The translations under genes were made by a program, and so were the position numbers. The notes under the pieces were generated by a model. The model ran no database searches. It had not been told where the DNA came from and was given only the letters and a program-made list of their open reading frames with translations. DNA of 6,868 nt, from assembly GCA_964559845.1 (NCBI GenBank), contig CAZLJF010000078.1, positions 1 to 6,868 of the forward strand, in the 5' to 3' direction. Below, one piece after another: positions 1-5,858 of this stretch. Numbering within the stretch: position 1 is the first letter of the stretch; every line of letters begins with the position of its first letter. Source of the stretch: WSZY01 sp964559845. GTDB lineage: Bacteria > Pseudomonadota > Zetaproteobacteria > Mariprofundales > Mariprofundaceae.

Positions 1-103
1 GACCAACAGCACCATTCATCAGGTGGGTGAATGTGTTGCCATCCATGAGCTTGAAACGCTTACCGCTATTTATTCCGATATTATCACTAACTTTGAGGCT
101 TAA
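1..103 (+). CDS. 3' end of an unidentified protein-coding gene (partial)
   Basis: An open frame enters from the left edge (first full codon at base 2) and ends at TAA 101-103, giving the last 33 residues, TNSTIHQVGECVAIHELETL followed by TAIYSDIITNFEA. No start lies in the window. The tail is mildly acidic and looks like a soluble mixed alpha/beta C-terminus. I do not recognise the family and assign no function. The stop is only 2 bases from the queF start, and its last codons (TTT GAG GCT) supply the queF Shine-Dalgarno sequence. The two genes are therefore probably co-transcribed, with translation likely coupled. The reading of this frame as coding rests on that tight junction and the clean stop. 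Confidence 0.6.
   Translation, partial: TNSTIHQVGECVAIHELETLTAIYSDIITNFEA
95..98 (+). promoter_or_regulatory. queF ribosome binding site inside the preceding gene
   Basis: GAGG lies 7 bases before ATG 106, within the last codons of the upstream reading frame. A ribosome finishing the upstream gene would stop on top of this site, which favours translational coupling. Confidence 0.6.
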
Positions 104-105
104 TC

Positions 106-483
106 ATGTCAACTAAACTTGGCGCTGTGCAAAACAAGGCAAGCAGGGATCTGGAAACATTTCCCAATCCGAATCCGGAACGCGATTACCATATCCGCAT
201 CGACTCGCCGGAGTTCACCTGCCTCTGCCCGAAAACAGGGCAGCCGGACTTTGCCGAGATCAAGCTTGATTATGTGCCCGACCAGCTTTGCGTGGAACTG
301 AAATCATTAAAGCTTTATTATTGGAGTTTCCGCGATGAGGGCCATTTCCACGAGCAGGTCACCAACATGATTGCGGATGACCTGATCAATCTGCTGGATC
401 CCCGTTATCTGAAGGTCGAGGCGGTTTTCAATGTGCGCGGCGGTGTCTATACCACCATCAAGGTCGAGCACACAAAACCGTGA
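106..483 (+). CDS. queF: NADPH-dependent 7-cyano-7-deazaguanine (preQ0) reductase, type I QueF
   Basis: QueF reduces the nitrile of preQ0 to the aminomethyl group of preQ1 with two NADPH, in the cytoplasmic pathway to the tRNA wobble base queuosine. The 125-residue product has the family signature FTCLCPKTGQPDFA at 37-50. Cys41 is the expected thioimide-forming nucleophile (equivalent to Cys55 of the Bacillus enzyme) and Asp48 the general acid. The QueF NADPH-binding motif ELKSLKLY is at 64-71, and the substrate-binding His82-Glu83 pair lies in GHFHEQV. It is the short, single-domain type, shorter than the 165-residue Bacillus protein at the N-terminus and unlike the roughly 280-residue two-domain enzyme of enterobacteria. 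GAGG at 95-98, 7 bases before the ATG, supports this start. An extra Cys39 sits two residues before the catalytic Cys. No other queuosine gene is visible. Confidence 0.95.
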   Translation: MSTKLGAVQNKASRDLETFPNPNPERDYHIRIDSPEFTCLCPKTGQPDFAEIKLDYVPDQLCVELKSLKLYYWSFRDEGHFHEQVTNMIADDLINLLDPRYLKVEAVFNVRGGVYTTIKVEHTKP

Positions 484-531
484 ATCTATCAAGGCAATAT
501 CAATCAGAAACTATATTGAAGAGACAAAGAG

Positions 532-568
532 TCATCTTTTTGTATTTCTTTGTGCCTTTGTGGTGAAG
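532..568 (+). repeat. Degenerate CTTTGTG-type repeat upstream of dapF
   Basis: The 90-base gap between queF and dapF ends in a T/G-rich stretch with tandem octamers CTTTGTGC (548-555) and CTTTGTGG (556-563), preceded by a more degenerate copy CTTTTTGTA (536-544). It closes with GGTGAAG (562-568), which sits 5 bases before the dapF ATG and probably acts as its Shine-Dalgarno sequence. From memory, near-identical stretches (TTCACCACRAAGGCAC on the other strand) recur between genes in many unrelated bacteria, so I read this as a dispersed repeat. I could not verify copy number in this genome. Confidence 0.5.
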
Positions 569-573
569 AAAAA

Positions 574-1299
574 ATGAAACATATCCCCTTCACCAAGATG
601 CAGGCCCAGGGCAATGACTTTGTCATCCTTAACACTCTTGAACATCCGCTCCCCGAACTGACAGAGGCGTTTATACGTGCCGTAACCGAACGTCGTTACG
701 GCATCGGCTGTGACCAGTTGCTTGTGCTGCTGGAGGAGAGAAAAGCCGATGCCCGAATGCGCATTTTTAACAGCGACGGCTCTGAAGCAGCCAATTGCGG
801 CAATGGTCTGCGCTGCGTCGGTGATCTGCTGATGCAAACGCTGAATAAGGATTCCGTAAACATCGCCCTTGCAAACCGCCTGGTCACTGCCAGACGCACC
901 GGAAGAGGTGTCGCCGTAGAGATGGGAAGTGCCAATATCACGGGTCAGACCGAAGCCCGTGTCGATATTGAGATCGGTAATCCGCACAGTGTATTTTTTG
1001 AAGCATTTGAGGCATTTCCTGAGGATCGAAATATCGAGATTGTGACCGGGCAGGTAGCCGATCATGTCTATCTGGATATTATCGAGCGGGGTACAGGTCG
1101 TACTCTTGCCTGCGGTTCCGGCGCCTGCGCGGCAACAGCTGCCATCTGGCATGTTGAAGGGCATAGTCGTCCGCAGACCATCGAAATGCCGGGTGGCAAG
1201 GTTAGAGTTTCCGGGTCACCGGACAATCTGATACTGGAAGGCACGGTAGAGACCGTGTTTACCGGAGAGATGATATCGGGGCATCTGTTGGCTCCCTAG
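574..1299 (+). CDS. dapF: Diaminopimelate epimerase (compact form)
   Basis: DapF interconverts LL- and meso-diaminopimelate in the cytoplasm, supplying lysine and the peptidoglycan cross-linking residue. It is a cofactor-free two-cysteine epimerase of two similar halves. The 241-residue product keeps the diagnostic sites: GNDF at 13-16, GIGCDQLL at 43-50, FNSDGSEAANCGNGLRC at 65-81 with catalytic Cys75, GNPH at 135-138, FPEDRNIE at 148-155, ERG at 171-173, ACGSGAC at 179-185 with catalytic Cys180, and PGG at 206-208. It is about 33 residues shorter than the 274-residue E. coli enzyme. Most of the loss lies between the two catalytic cysteines (about 105 versus 144 residues apart). ATG 574 is preferred over an in-frame TTG at 550, because family proteins begin a few residues before the F.KM..GNDF motif and GGTGAAG lies just upstream. 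The stop overlaps the convergent thiO stop. Confidence 0.94.
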   Translation: MKHIPFTKMQAQGNDFVILNTLEHPLPELTEAFIRAVTERRYGIGCDQLLVLLEERKADARMRIFNSDGSEAANCGNGLRCVGDLLMQTLNKDSVNIALANRLVTARRTGRGVAVEMGSANITGQTEARVDIEIGNPHSVFFEAFEAFPEDRNIEIVTGQVADHVYLDIIERGTGRTLACGSGACAATAAIWHVEGHSRPQTIEMPGGKVRVSGSPDNLILEGTVETVFTGEMISGHLLAP

Positions 1300-2432
1300 G
1301 CGGGAAATCCGACTGTTGTTGATGCTGTAACTGGCCGCCCGACGGCGAAGGTGGAGAGATCCGTATCCGGCTCTCCTGTGGCAATCCACCGGCTCATCAC
1401 CTTCGCTGTGATGGGTGCCAGGGCCACGCCATTGCGATAGTGGCCTGAAGCGACCCAAAGACCCGGTATCGATTCCACAGGGCCGAGAAACGGCATGCCG
1501 TCCGGAGAGCCGGGCCTGAAGCCCATCCATTGCTGCTCCGCTGTACAATCCTTCAGTCCGGGCGCAATCCTGAGCATCGCCGACATCAACTGCTTGATCA
1601 CTTCATCCGTATTGCCACGTTCAAAACCGACATATTCCATGCTGGCGCCCACAAGCACGCGCCCATCCGCCCTGGGCACAAAATAGGCATCATCATGCTT
1701 CACGATGGCCTTCATCAATCCAGGCTCGCCCTTAAGCAATACAATCTGCCCCTTCACAGGCTCAACGGGCAGATCAAAGCCCATCTGCCGTGCCAGGTCG
1801 CCACTCCAGCTGCCACCGGCCAGCAACACCTGATCGGACAGGATCTTGCGGCCATCTGTACACTGCACACCTGAGGCACGACCATCCGCCATCAGCAGTG
1901 AGGTCACTTCAGCGTTTTCAATGATGTTGATATCAAGCTCTTCCATCCATCTCCTGACAGCCTTTAACAGACGTGGATTACGCAACTGCCCTACTTCCGG
2001 CCAGAGCAGTGATTTACGAACAGCTGGCGCGAGTGTCGGCTCATATTCCAGCGTCTGCACCGAATCCAGTTGCTCCAGCCTCCAGCCGAATCGCTTTGAC
2101 CAATCAATGGCTGCCTGCCAGTGATCGCTTTTATCATCATCAAAAAAGGGGATCAGCAGCCCGGACTTCATCCATTCGATGGAAATGCCGGTTTTTGCCT
2201 CAATCTCCGCCTGAAAATCAGGATAGATAGCCAGGCTTTCATTAATAAGGTGGCTGAATGCATCAGGGTAAAGCCAGGGGTGAATCGGGCAGAGAATGCC
2301 GGCGCCAGCCCAGGAAGATTCACGGCCGGTCCGGCCACGCTCAATCACGATCACCTCGACACCAAGCTGCTTCAGATAACAGGCTGTCAAACAGCCGATA
2401 ACCCCACCACCAATCACTGCCACACGCATCAT
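1296..2432 (-). CDS. thiO: Glycine oxidase ThiO (FAD-dependent D-amino-acid oxidase family)
   Basis: ThiO oxidises glycine to the imine (dehydroglycine) that ThiG uses to build the thiazole ring of thiamine. It is a soluble FAD enzyme of the DAO family. The 378-residue product opens with a Rossmann FAD site, VAVIGGGVIG at 4-13, with an acidic strand end (VIVIERG). It continues with SSWAGAGIL and a long substrate domain. The C-terminal part is typical of ThiO: YFVPRADGRVLVGASME, the WMGFRPGSPDGMPFLGP stretch and SGHYRNGVALAPITA. Length matches the family (about 365-380). Two ATGs are adjacent; GAGGAG (2443-2438) is 5 bases before the first and 8 before the second, so 377 residues is equally possible. 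No other thi gene is visible. The gene is divergent from hpnC, and its TAG overlaps dapF's TAG in CTAG, so the two transcripts must meet tail to tail. Confidence 0.9.
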   Translation of the reverse strand: MMRVAVIGGGVIGCLTACYLKQLGVEVIVIERGRTGRESSWAGAGILCPIHPWLYPDAFSHLINESLAIYPDFQAEIEAKTGISIEWMKSGLLIPFFDDDKSDHWQAAIDWSKRFGWRLEQLDSVQTLEYEPTLAPAVRKSLLWPEVGQLRNPRLLKAVRRWMEELDINIIENAEVTSLLMADGRASGVQCTDGRKILSDQVLLAGGSWSGDLARQMGFDLPVEPVKGQIVLLKGEPGLMKAIVKHDDAYFVPRADGRVLVGASMEYVGFERGNTDEVIKQLMSAMLRIAPGLKDCTAEQQWMGFRPGSPDGMPFLGPVESIPGLWVASGHYRNGVALAPITAKVMSRWIATGEPDTDLSTFAVGRPVTASTTVGFPA

Positions 2433-2437
2433 TCAAA

Positions 2438-2443
2438 CTCCTC
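2438..2443 (-). promoter_or_regulatory. thiO ribosome binding site
   Basis: On the - strand GAGGAG lies upstream of the double start ATGATG. Its spacing of 5 bases to the first ATG and 8 to the second slightly favours the second (start at 2429). Confidence 0.65.
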
Positions 2444-2460
2444 ATCAGGCCATGGAGGGG

Positions 2461-2513
2461 CCGCCAACATCCGGCGGATCAGCTGATTTTTCAAGCCAGG
2501 GCGAAAGCGCCCT
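2461..2513. repeat. Cluster of short palindromes in the thiO-hpnC divergent region
   Basis: Three structures follow one another. CCGCC (2461-2465) pairs with GGCGG (2473-2477) around a 7-base loop. ATCAGCTGAT (2478-2487) is a perfect 10-base palindrome followed by four T (2488-2491). AGGGCG (2498-2503) pairs with CGCCCT (2508-2513) around AAAG. They lie in the leader of thiO on the - strand, or between the two promoters. They could be protein sites, RNA structure, or a remnant of a small repeat; the sequence does not decide. Confidence 0.4.
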
Positions 2514-2528
2514 TCCCTCCCGGCAAAA

Positions 2529-2558
2529 TTGCATAAGCAAACAGAAGCAGTTATGCAA
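2529..2558. promoter_or_regulatory. Perfect 8-bp inverted repeat, candidate operator for thiO/hpnC
   Basis: TTGCATAA (2529-2536) and TTATGCAA (2551-2558) are perfect reverse complements separated by 14 bases. Their centres are 22 bp apart, about two helical turns, as expected for a dimeric regulator on one face of DNA. The repeat lies about 47 bases before the hpnC ATG and 97 before thiO. On either strand TTGCAT and TATGCA are 17 bases apart, like a weak -35/-10 pair. On the + strand TCTAAT (2560-2565) is a better -10 hexamer but has no good -35. The regulator is unknown. Confidence 0.45.
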
Positions 2559-2604
2559 ATCTAATCACTTGCCGAAGGCACCATCATCCCCATACCATGC
2601 CGCC

Positions 2605-3510
2605 ATGCAAGCCCATGCCAGGATAACCCTGTCCACCGATGACGCCTACCGATACTGCATGGGCATTGCGCAACGCCATTATGAAAACTTCCCGACCGCA
2701 TCGCGCCTGATTAAAAGAGAACTCCGCCCTGCTGTGGCCGCGATCTATGCATTTGCCCGGGCGGCGGATGATATGGCCGATGAGGGAGATGCACCGACCG
2801 CCAAACGCCTGAAACAGATTGATGCCTGGGAGAGCCTGCTGGAGCGCTGTACCAAAGAGGAGATCGATCATCCAGTGTTTATGGCGCTCGGTGATGCAAT
2901 CCGGAGATTCAATCTCCCGGCAGAGGAACTCCACAACCTGCTGATAGCCTTCAGAATGGATGTAAGCATCCACTCCTATGCCACGGTGGATGAGCTGATG
3001 TTCTACTGCAGACACTCGGCCAACCCTGTCGGGCGTCTGATGCTGGCCTTGCACGGGGTTTCCGATCCTGAAGCCGAAAGTTACTCCGATGCCATCTGTA
3101 CGGCCCTTCAACTGACCAATTTCTGGCAAGACCTGAAGATCGACCTTCCAAACGGCCGCTGTTACCTGGCTGAGGAGTGGCTAAAAGATACCGACCTGAC
3201 CAGCGAACAGATTCTGGCAAATGGTGTGAATTCCGAACAGCTACGCCCGGCCCTGGAACGGGCGCTTGCCGAAACCGAAAGACTCTACCGCGAAGGCTCA
3301 AAAATATTGCCATTGCTGCCCTTTCGCCTGCGCCTGCAGATCGCTGCCACACTGCATGGCGGCATGGCCATTCTTCGGGCTACGAGCCGGTTGCATGATC
3401 CGGTCAACGTACGGCCTGCATTAACAAAACGTGACTGGTACAGGCTTGCCGGCGATATTCTCATCTCCACGCTACGTCCCGCCAAAGTATTAAAGATGGA
3501 GGCCACATGA
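2605..3510 (+). CDS. hpnC: Hydroxysqualene synthase HpnC (squalene/phytoene synthase family)
   Basis: HpnC converts presqualene diphosphate, made by HpnD, to hydroxysqualene. The 301-residue product is an all-alpha trans-isoprenyl diphosphate synthase. The first Asp-rich motif is AADDMADEGD at 53-62 (Mg2+-diphosphate binding). The second is QLTNFWQDLKIDLPNGRCYL at 169-188. NFWQD in place of the NILRD of HpnD is the mark that separates HpnC from HpnD. The N-terminal AYRYCMGIAQRHYENFPTAS, followed by LRPAVAAIYAFARAAD, is also typical. The open frame extends 51 codons further to ATG 2452, but those residues are low in complexity and overlap the palindromic leader. ATG 2605 gives the usual family length, though no clear Shine-Dalgarno precedes it. 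The stop overlaps the hpnD start (ATGA), so the two enzymes are probably made together. Confidence 0.92.
   Translation: MQAHARITLSTDDAYRYCMGIAQRHYENFPTASRLIKRELRPAVAAIYAFARAADDMADEGDAPTAKRLKQIDAWESLLERCTKEEIDHPVFMALGDAIRRFNLPAEELHNLLIAFRMDVSIHSYATVDELMFYCRHSANPVGRLMLALHGVSDPEAESYSDAICTALQLTNFWQDLKIDLPNGRCYLAEEWLKDTDLTSEQILANGVNSEQLRPALERALAETERLYREGSKILPLLPFRLRLQIAATLHGGMAILRATSRLHDPVNVRPALTKRDWYRLAGDILISTLRPAKVLKMEAT
3498..3502 (+). promoter_or_regulatory. hpnD ribosome binding site at the hpnC/hpnD ATGA overlap
   Basis: GGAGG within the last hpnC codons lies 4 bases before ATG 3507. The hpnC stop TGA (3508-3510) and hpnD ATG share ATGA, a classic re-initiation arrangement. Confidence 0.7.
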
Positions 3511-4388
3511 CGCCCAGACAATATTGTGAAGAGAAGACAAGAGGCTCCGGCTCCTCCTTTTTTTATGCCTTTCTGTTTCTTGAAGAGGATCAGCGTCGCG
3601 CCATGATGGCGCTCTATGCCTTTTGCCGCGAGGTGGATGATATTGCCGATGAGGTCAGTGAGCAGTCTGTTGCGATGCAGAAGATCGCATTCTGGCGTGA
3701 AGAGCTGCATCGGGCATTTCATGACAAACCCCGGCACCCGGTCGGCAGGGAACTGCATTGGGCAAAAGAGCATTTCTCGCTCGATGAGGAGCTGTTTATC
3801 GAGATTCTGGATGGTATGCTGATGGATATCAGTGGCAAACCGGTCATCAAGGCATCCGACCTGTCACTCTACTGTTATCGCGTTGCCGGAACGGTCGGTC
3901 TTCTGTCGATTGAAATATTCGGCTATCATTCAAGAAAAGCCCGCGATTTTGCCACGTTGCTGGGCGAGGCTCTGCAGTTGACCAATATCCTTCGTGACCT
4001 GAAAGCCGATGCGGCGATTGGTCGTATCTACCTGCCACAGGAAGACCGTATCCGCTTCAAGGTTACCGACCAGGATTTTAAGGATGGTAACATGAGCAAG
4101 GGCATGACGTCACTGCTTCAATACTATGGAGAGAAGACTGAAGAGGCCTACCGACGAGCACTTGCAGAACTGCCCGCTGAAGACAGGCAATCACTGCGTC
4201 CCTCACTGCTGATGGCATCGATCTACCATGCCCAGTTCAGACGCTTGCAGGCGTGTGGATTTGATGCCTGGCATCACTCCGCCCGAATTTCACCACTGCG
4301 CAAAATCTGGATCGCATGGCGGGCCTGGCGCCATGAAAAAAGAGCGTTGAAGTCAGCCACTCCGATACCGGTTCGGCTGGCATTCTGA
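3507..4388 (+). CDS. hpnD: Presqualene diphosphate synthase HpnD
   Basis: HpnD joins two farnesyl diphosphates head to head into presqualene diphosphate, the first committed step to squalene. The 293-residue product belongs to the squalene/phytoene synthase family. It opens with MTPRQYCEEKTRGSGSSFFY, close to the family start (TP..Y...K....GSSFYYAF). It carries the first Asp-rich motif CREVDDIADE at 40-49, GMLMD at 103-107, YCYRVAGTVGLL at 122-133 and the second Asp-rich motif QLTNILRDLKADAAIGRIYL at 157-176. NILRD and the GR.YLP sequence distinguish it from the preceding HpnC paralogue. Length is normal. The C-terminus is rich in Arg, Lys and Trp (about 262-283), possibly for membrane contact (inference). 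Phytoene synthase is the main alternative, but the hpnC and hpnE neighbours argue for squalene. Confidence 0.93.
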   Translation: MTPRQYCEEKTRGSGSSFFYAFLFLEEDQRRAMMALYAFCREVDDIADEVSEQSVAMQKIAFWREELHRAFHDKPRHPVGRELHWAKEHFSLDEELFIEILDGMLMDISGKPVIKASDLSLYCYRVAGTVGLLSIEIFGYHSRKARDFATLLGEALQLTNILRDLKADAAIGRIYLPQEDRIRFKVTDQDFKDGNMSKGMTSLLQYYGEKTEEAYRRALAELPAEDRQSLRPSLLMASIYHAQFRRLQACGFDAWHHSARISPLRKIWIAWRAWRHEKRALKSATPIPVRLAF

Positions 4389-4395
4389 TTCAACC

Positions 4396-5655
4396 GTGTC
4401 ACGTCCTATTGCCATTATCGGTGGCGGCCTTAGCGGGCTGACATGTGCCATTCGTCTGGCAGAGCAGGGTCGCCAGGTTCACCTGTTTGAAGCCGCACCA
4501 ACGCTTGGTGGACGCACAAAGTCATTTTATGATGATAAGACAGGCGAATGGGTAGATAACGGGCCTCACCTGCTGATTGGTGCCTACCGGGCAACACAGA
4601 GAGTCATGCGTGATGCCGGAGCATCTGCCAACATCACCTGGCAATCCTCCCTGCATCTGCCGCTCCGGGATAAAAAACGGGGCTGTTTTTCACTTCATCC
4701 AAGTCCGTGGCTGCCGTTCCCCGTTGCCCTTCTCGCAGCTATTTTTCAGTTGCCTGGCCACAGTGTTAAAAGTGTTCAAAGCATGCTGCGTATCGCCCGA
4801 AGCATGAAGCGGCCACTTGCCGAATCCGTTCAGGCATGGATGTCGCAGTTAGACATCTCATCCAGTTTGCAACGCGACCTGATTGAACCCCTGTGCCTGG
4901 GCGTAATGAATGAGCCAATGGATACTGCAGATTGCAGAAGTTTTGCCCGCGTTTTGAGCGAAGCCTTTGCCAGTCATGAGAGCGCGCGCCTTGGCTGGTT
5001 TAACCGACCCATCTCTCAGGCCCTGATTGCCCCTTTAAAAGATTATCTCGAAACAATTGGCGGTTTGATATTCACCTCGACCACTGTCCGCAATATTGAG
5101 CAAAAGAGCGACCATTGCATCCTGCACACCGGTCAAACTCGGAGCGAGCCCTATGCAGCGGCCGTGATTGCATTGCCTGCCTATGCCCGCAACCGCTTAT
5201 TGGGTATCAGGCAACAGGTCAGAACACAACCGATCACCAATATTCATCTGTGGTTTGAATCGGATGTCACACTCCCCTATCCGGTTGTTGGCAGTATCGG
5301 TACATACAGCCAGTGGTTTTTTGATATTTCGTCACAAACCGGGCAAAAAGGGCAATCGCATATCTGTGCCGTGATCAGTGCCGAAACTCCTGCTGACCGA
5401 AACCAGGCGCTGGGAAGCGCATGCAGTGAACTGTCAGCACTGTTGCAGATGGAGTTGCCTATGCCTGTGCATAGCAAAATCATCTGTGAACAACGGGCAA
5501 CCGTGCTGACATGCGGGAACAACAAGGGCTTCAGCAATGGCACGATTTTTGATGCCTCCGAAGCTCCCCTGCCTGGTGACCTGCCGGCCACCATAGAAGC
5601 GGCAGTAATACGGGGCGAAGAGGCTGCACATACCCTTTGTTTACAACAAAAATGA
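4396..5655 (+). CDS. hpnE: Hydroxysqualene dehydroxylase HpnE (FAD amine-oxidase family)
   Basis: HpnE removes the hydroxyl of hydroxysqualene to give squalene, using FAD and a reductant. The 419-residue product starts with the FAD Rossmann site IAIIGGGLSGLTCAIRLAEQ (5-24), then FEAAPTLGGRTKSF (31-44) and DNGPHLLIGAY (54-64), all typical of HpnE. EPLCLGVMNEPMDTADCRSF (164-183) and GGLIFTSTTV (222-231) also fit. The start is GTG 4396, 7 bases after the hpnD stop. No later start would keep the FAD motif, and there is no clear Shine-Dalgarno, so translation may depend on hpnD. Near the C-terminus the usual AGDWT..GLPATIE reads TIFDASEAPLPGDLPATIE (383-401): the Gly before the Asp is lost and about 4 residues are added. 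The frame is intact and no other frame restores the motif, so this looks like true divergence. Confidence 0.9.
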   Translation: MSRPIAIIGGGLSGLTCAIRLAEQGRQVHLFEAAPTLGGRTKSFYDDKTGEWVDNGPHLLIGAYRATQRVMRDAGASANITWQSSLHLPLRDKKRGCFSLHPSPWLPFPVALLAAIFQLPGHSVKSVQSMLRIARSMKRPLAESVQAWMSQLDISSSLQRDLIEPLCLGVMNEPMDTADCRSFARVLSEAFASHESARLGWFNRPISQALIAPLKDYLETIGGLIFTSTTVRNIEQKSDHCILHTGQTRSEPYAAAVIALPAYARNRLLGIRQQVRTQPITNIHLWFESDVTLPYPVVGSIGTYSQWFFDISSQTGQKGQSHICAVISAETPADRNQALGSACSELSALLQMELPMPVHSKIICEQRATVLTCGNNKGFSNGTIFDASEAPLPGDLPATIEAAVIRGEEAAHTLCLQQK

Positions 5656-5659
5656 AGGG

Positions 5660-5668
5660 TTATCCACC
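5660..5668 (+). promoter_or_regulatory. DnaA box 1 (one mismatch)
   Basis: TTATCCACC differs from the consensus TTATCCACA only at the last base. It lies 4 bases after the hpnE stop, on the left side of the AT-rich block. Confidence 0.5.
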
Positions 5669-5678
5669 GTCGGGAACA

Positions 5679-5694
5679 GCAAGTATGCAAGTAA
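5679..5694 (+). repeat. Two tandem octamers in the candidate origin
   Basis: GCAAGTAT (5679-5686) is followed directly by GCAAGTAA (5687-5694), a 7 of 8 match. Two copies are too few to call iterons. AAGTAT (5681-5686) also has an inverted partner ATACTT about 20 bases downstream. Confidence 0.35.
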
Positions 5695-5740
5695 GTTGTT
5701 TCTGATACTTTCTGCATGAAGTACAGGCAAATTATCAGAT

Positions 5741-5790
5741 AACACATTGATATTAAATAGATAATATAACTGCCTATTTTTTAATCAATG
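5741..5790. other. AT-rich block, candidate DNA unwinding element
   Basis: About 10 of 50 bases are G or C, against roughly half in the neighbouring genes. It contains the pure A/T inverted repeat ATATTA (5750-5755) and TAATAT (5762-5767), and a run of six T (5777-5782). The palindrome TTATCAGATAA (5732-5742) borders it on the left. Its place between DnaA box 1 and boxes 2-4 suits strand opening at an origin. Confidence 0.45.
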
Positions 5791-5837
5791 ACTTGCGGTT
5801 ATTCATTTTGTCATATTCCTGCAATAAAAAGGGGGAC

Positions 5838-5846
5838 TTATCCACC
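5838..5846 (+). promoter_or_regulatory. DnaA box 2 (one mismatch)
   Basis: TTATCCACC has the same last-base mismatch as box 1. It starts 12 bp before the perfect box 3 in the same orientation, a spacing near one helical turn. Confidence 0.55.
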
Positions 5847-5849
5847 AAG

Positions 5850-5858
5850 TTATCCACA
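5850..5858 (+). promoter_or_regulatory. DnaA box 3 (perfect consensus)
   Basis: TTATCCACA matches the consensus TTATNCACA exactly. It forms a close tandem with box 2 and an inverted pair with the weaker box 4. Confidence 0.65.

Noticed and set aside
550..573. TTG 550 as dapF start
   Set aside because: It would add 8 residues (LCLCGEEK-like) encoded by the repeat. ATG 574 fits the family N-terminus and has GGTGAAG upstream.
484..573. Intrinsic terminator between queF and dapF
   Set aside because: ACAAAGA (524-530) and TCTTTTTGT (535-543) pair only imperfectly with an A/T-rich stem, and no stable GC stem precedes the T-run.
532..1164. Long - strand frame (210 codons) antisense to dapF
   Set aside because: It lies entirely over dapF, has no recognisable motif, and its end merely translates the CTTTGTG repeat. 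All dapF motifs are on the + strand.
2452..2604. 51-codon N-terminal extension of HpnC
   Set aside because: The residues match nothing expected for the family and overlap palindromic non-coding sequence. ATG 2605 gives the normal length.
2433..2604. TPP riboswitch before thiO
   Set aside because: I could not find the conserved CTGAGA and ACCTGA-type core elements on the - strand in this region.
3285..3773. - strand frame of 162 codons across the hpnC/hpnD junction
   Set aside because: It is a shadow of two well-identified genes and has no ribosome site or motif of its own.
5383..5655. Frameshift as the cause of the unusual HpnE C-terminus
   Set aside because: Translating the other two frames around 5530-5600 does not restore an AGDWT-like motif, and LPATIE with the following helix is in the main frame.
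5277..5747. - strand frame of 156 codons over the hpnE 3' end
   Set aside because: It is antisense to hpnE, Cys/Ser-rich with no family features, and starts in the AT-rich block.
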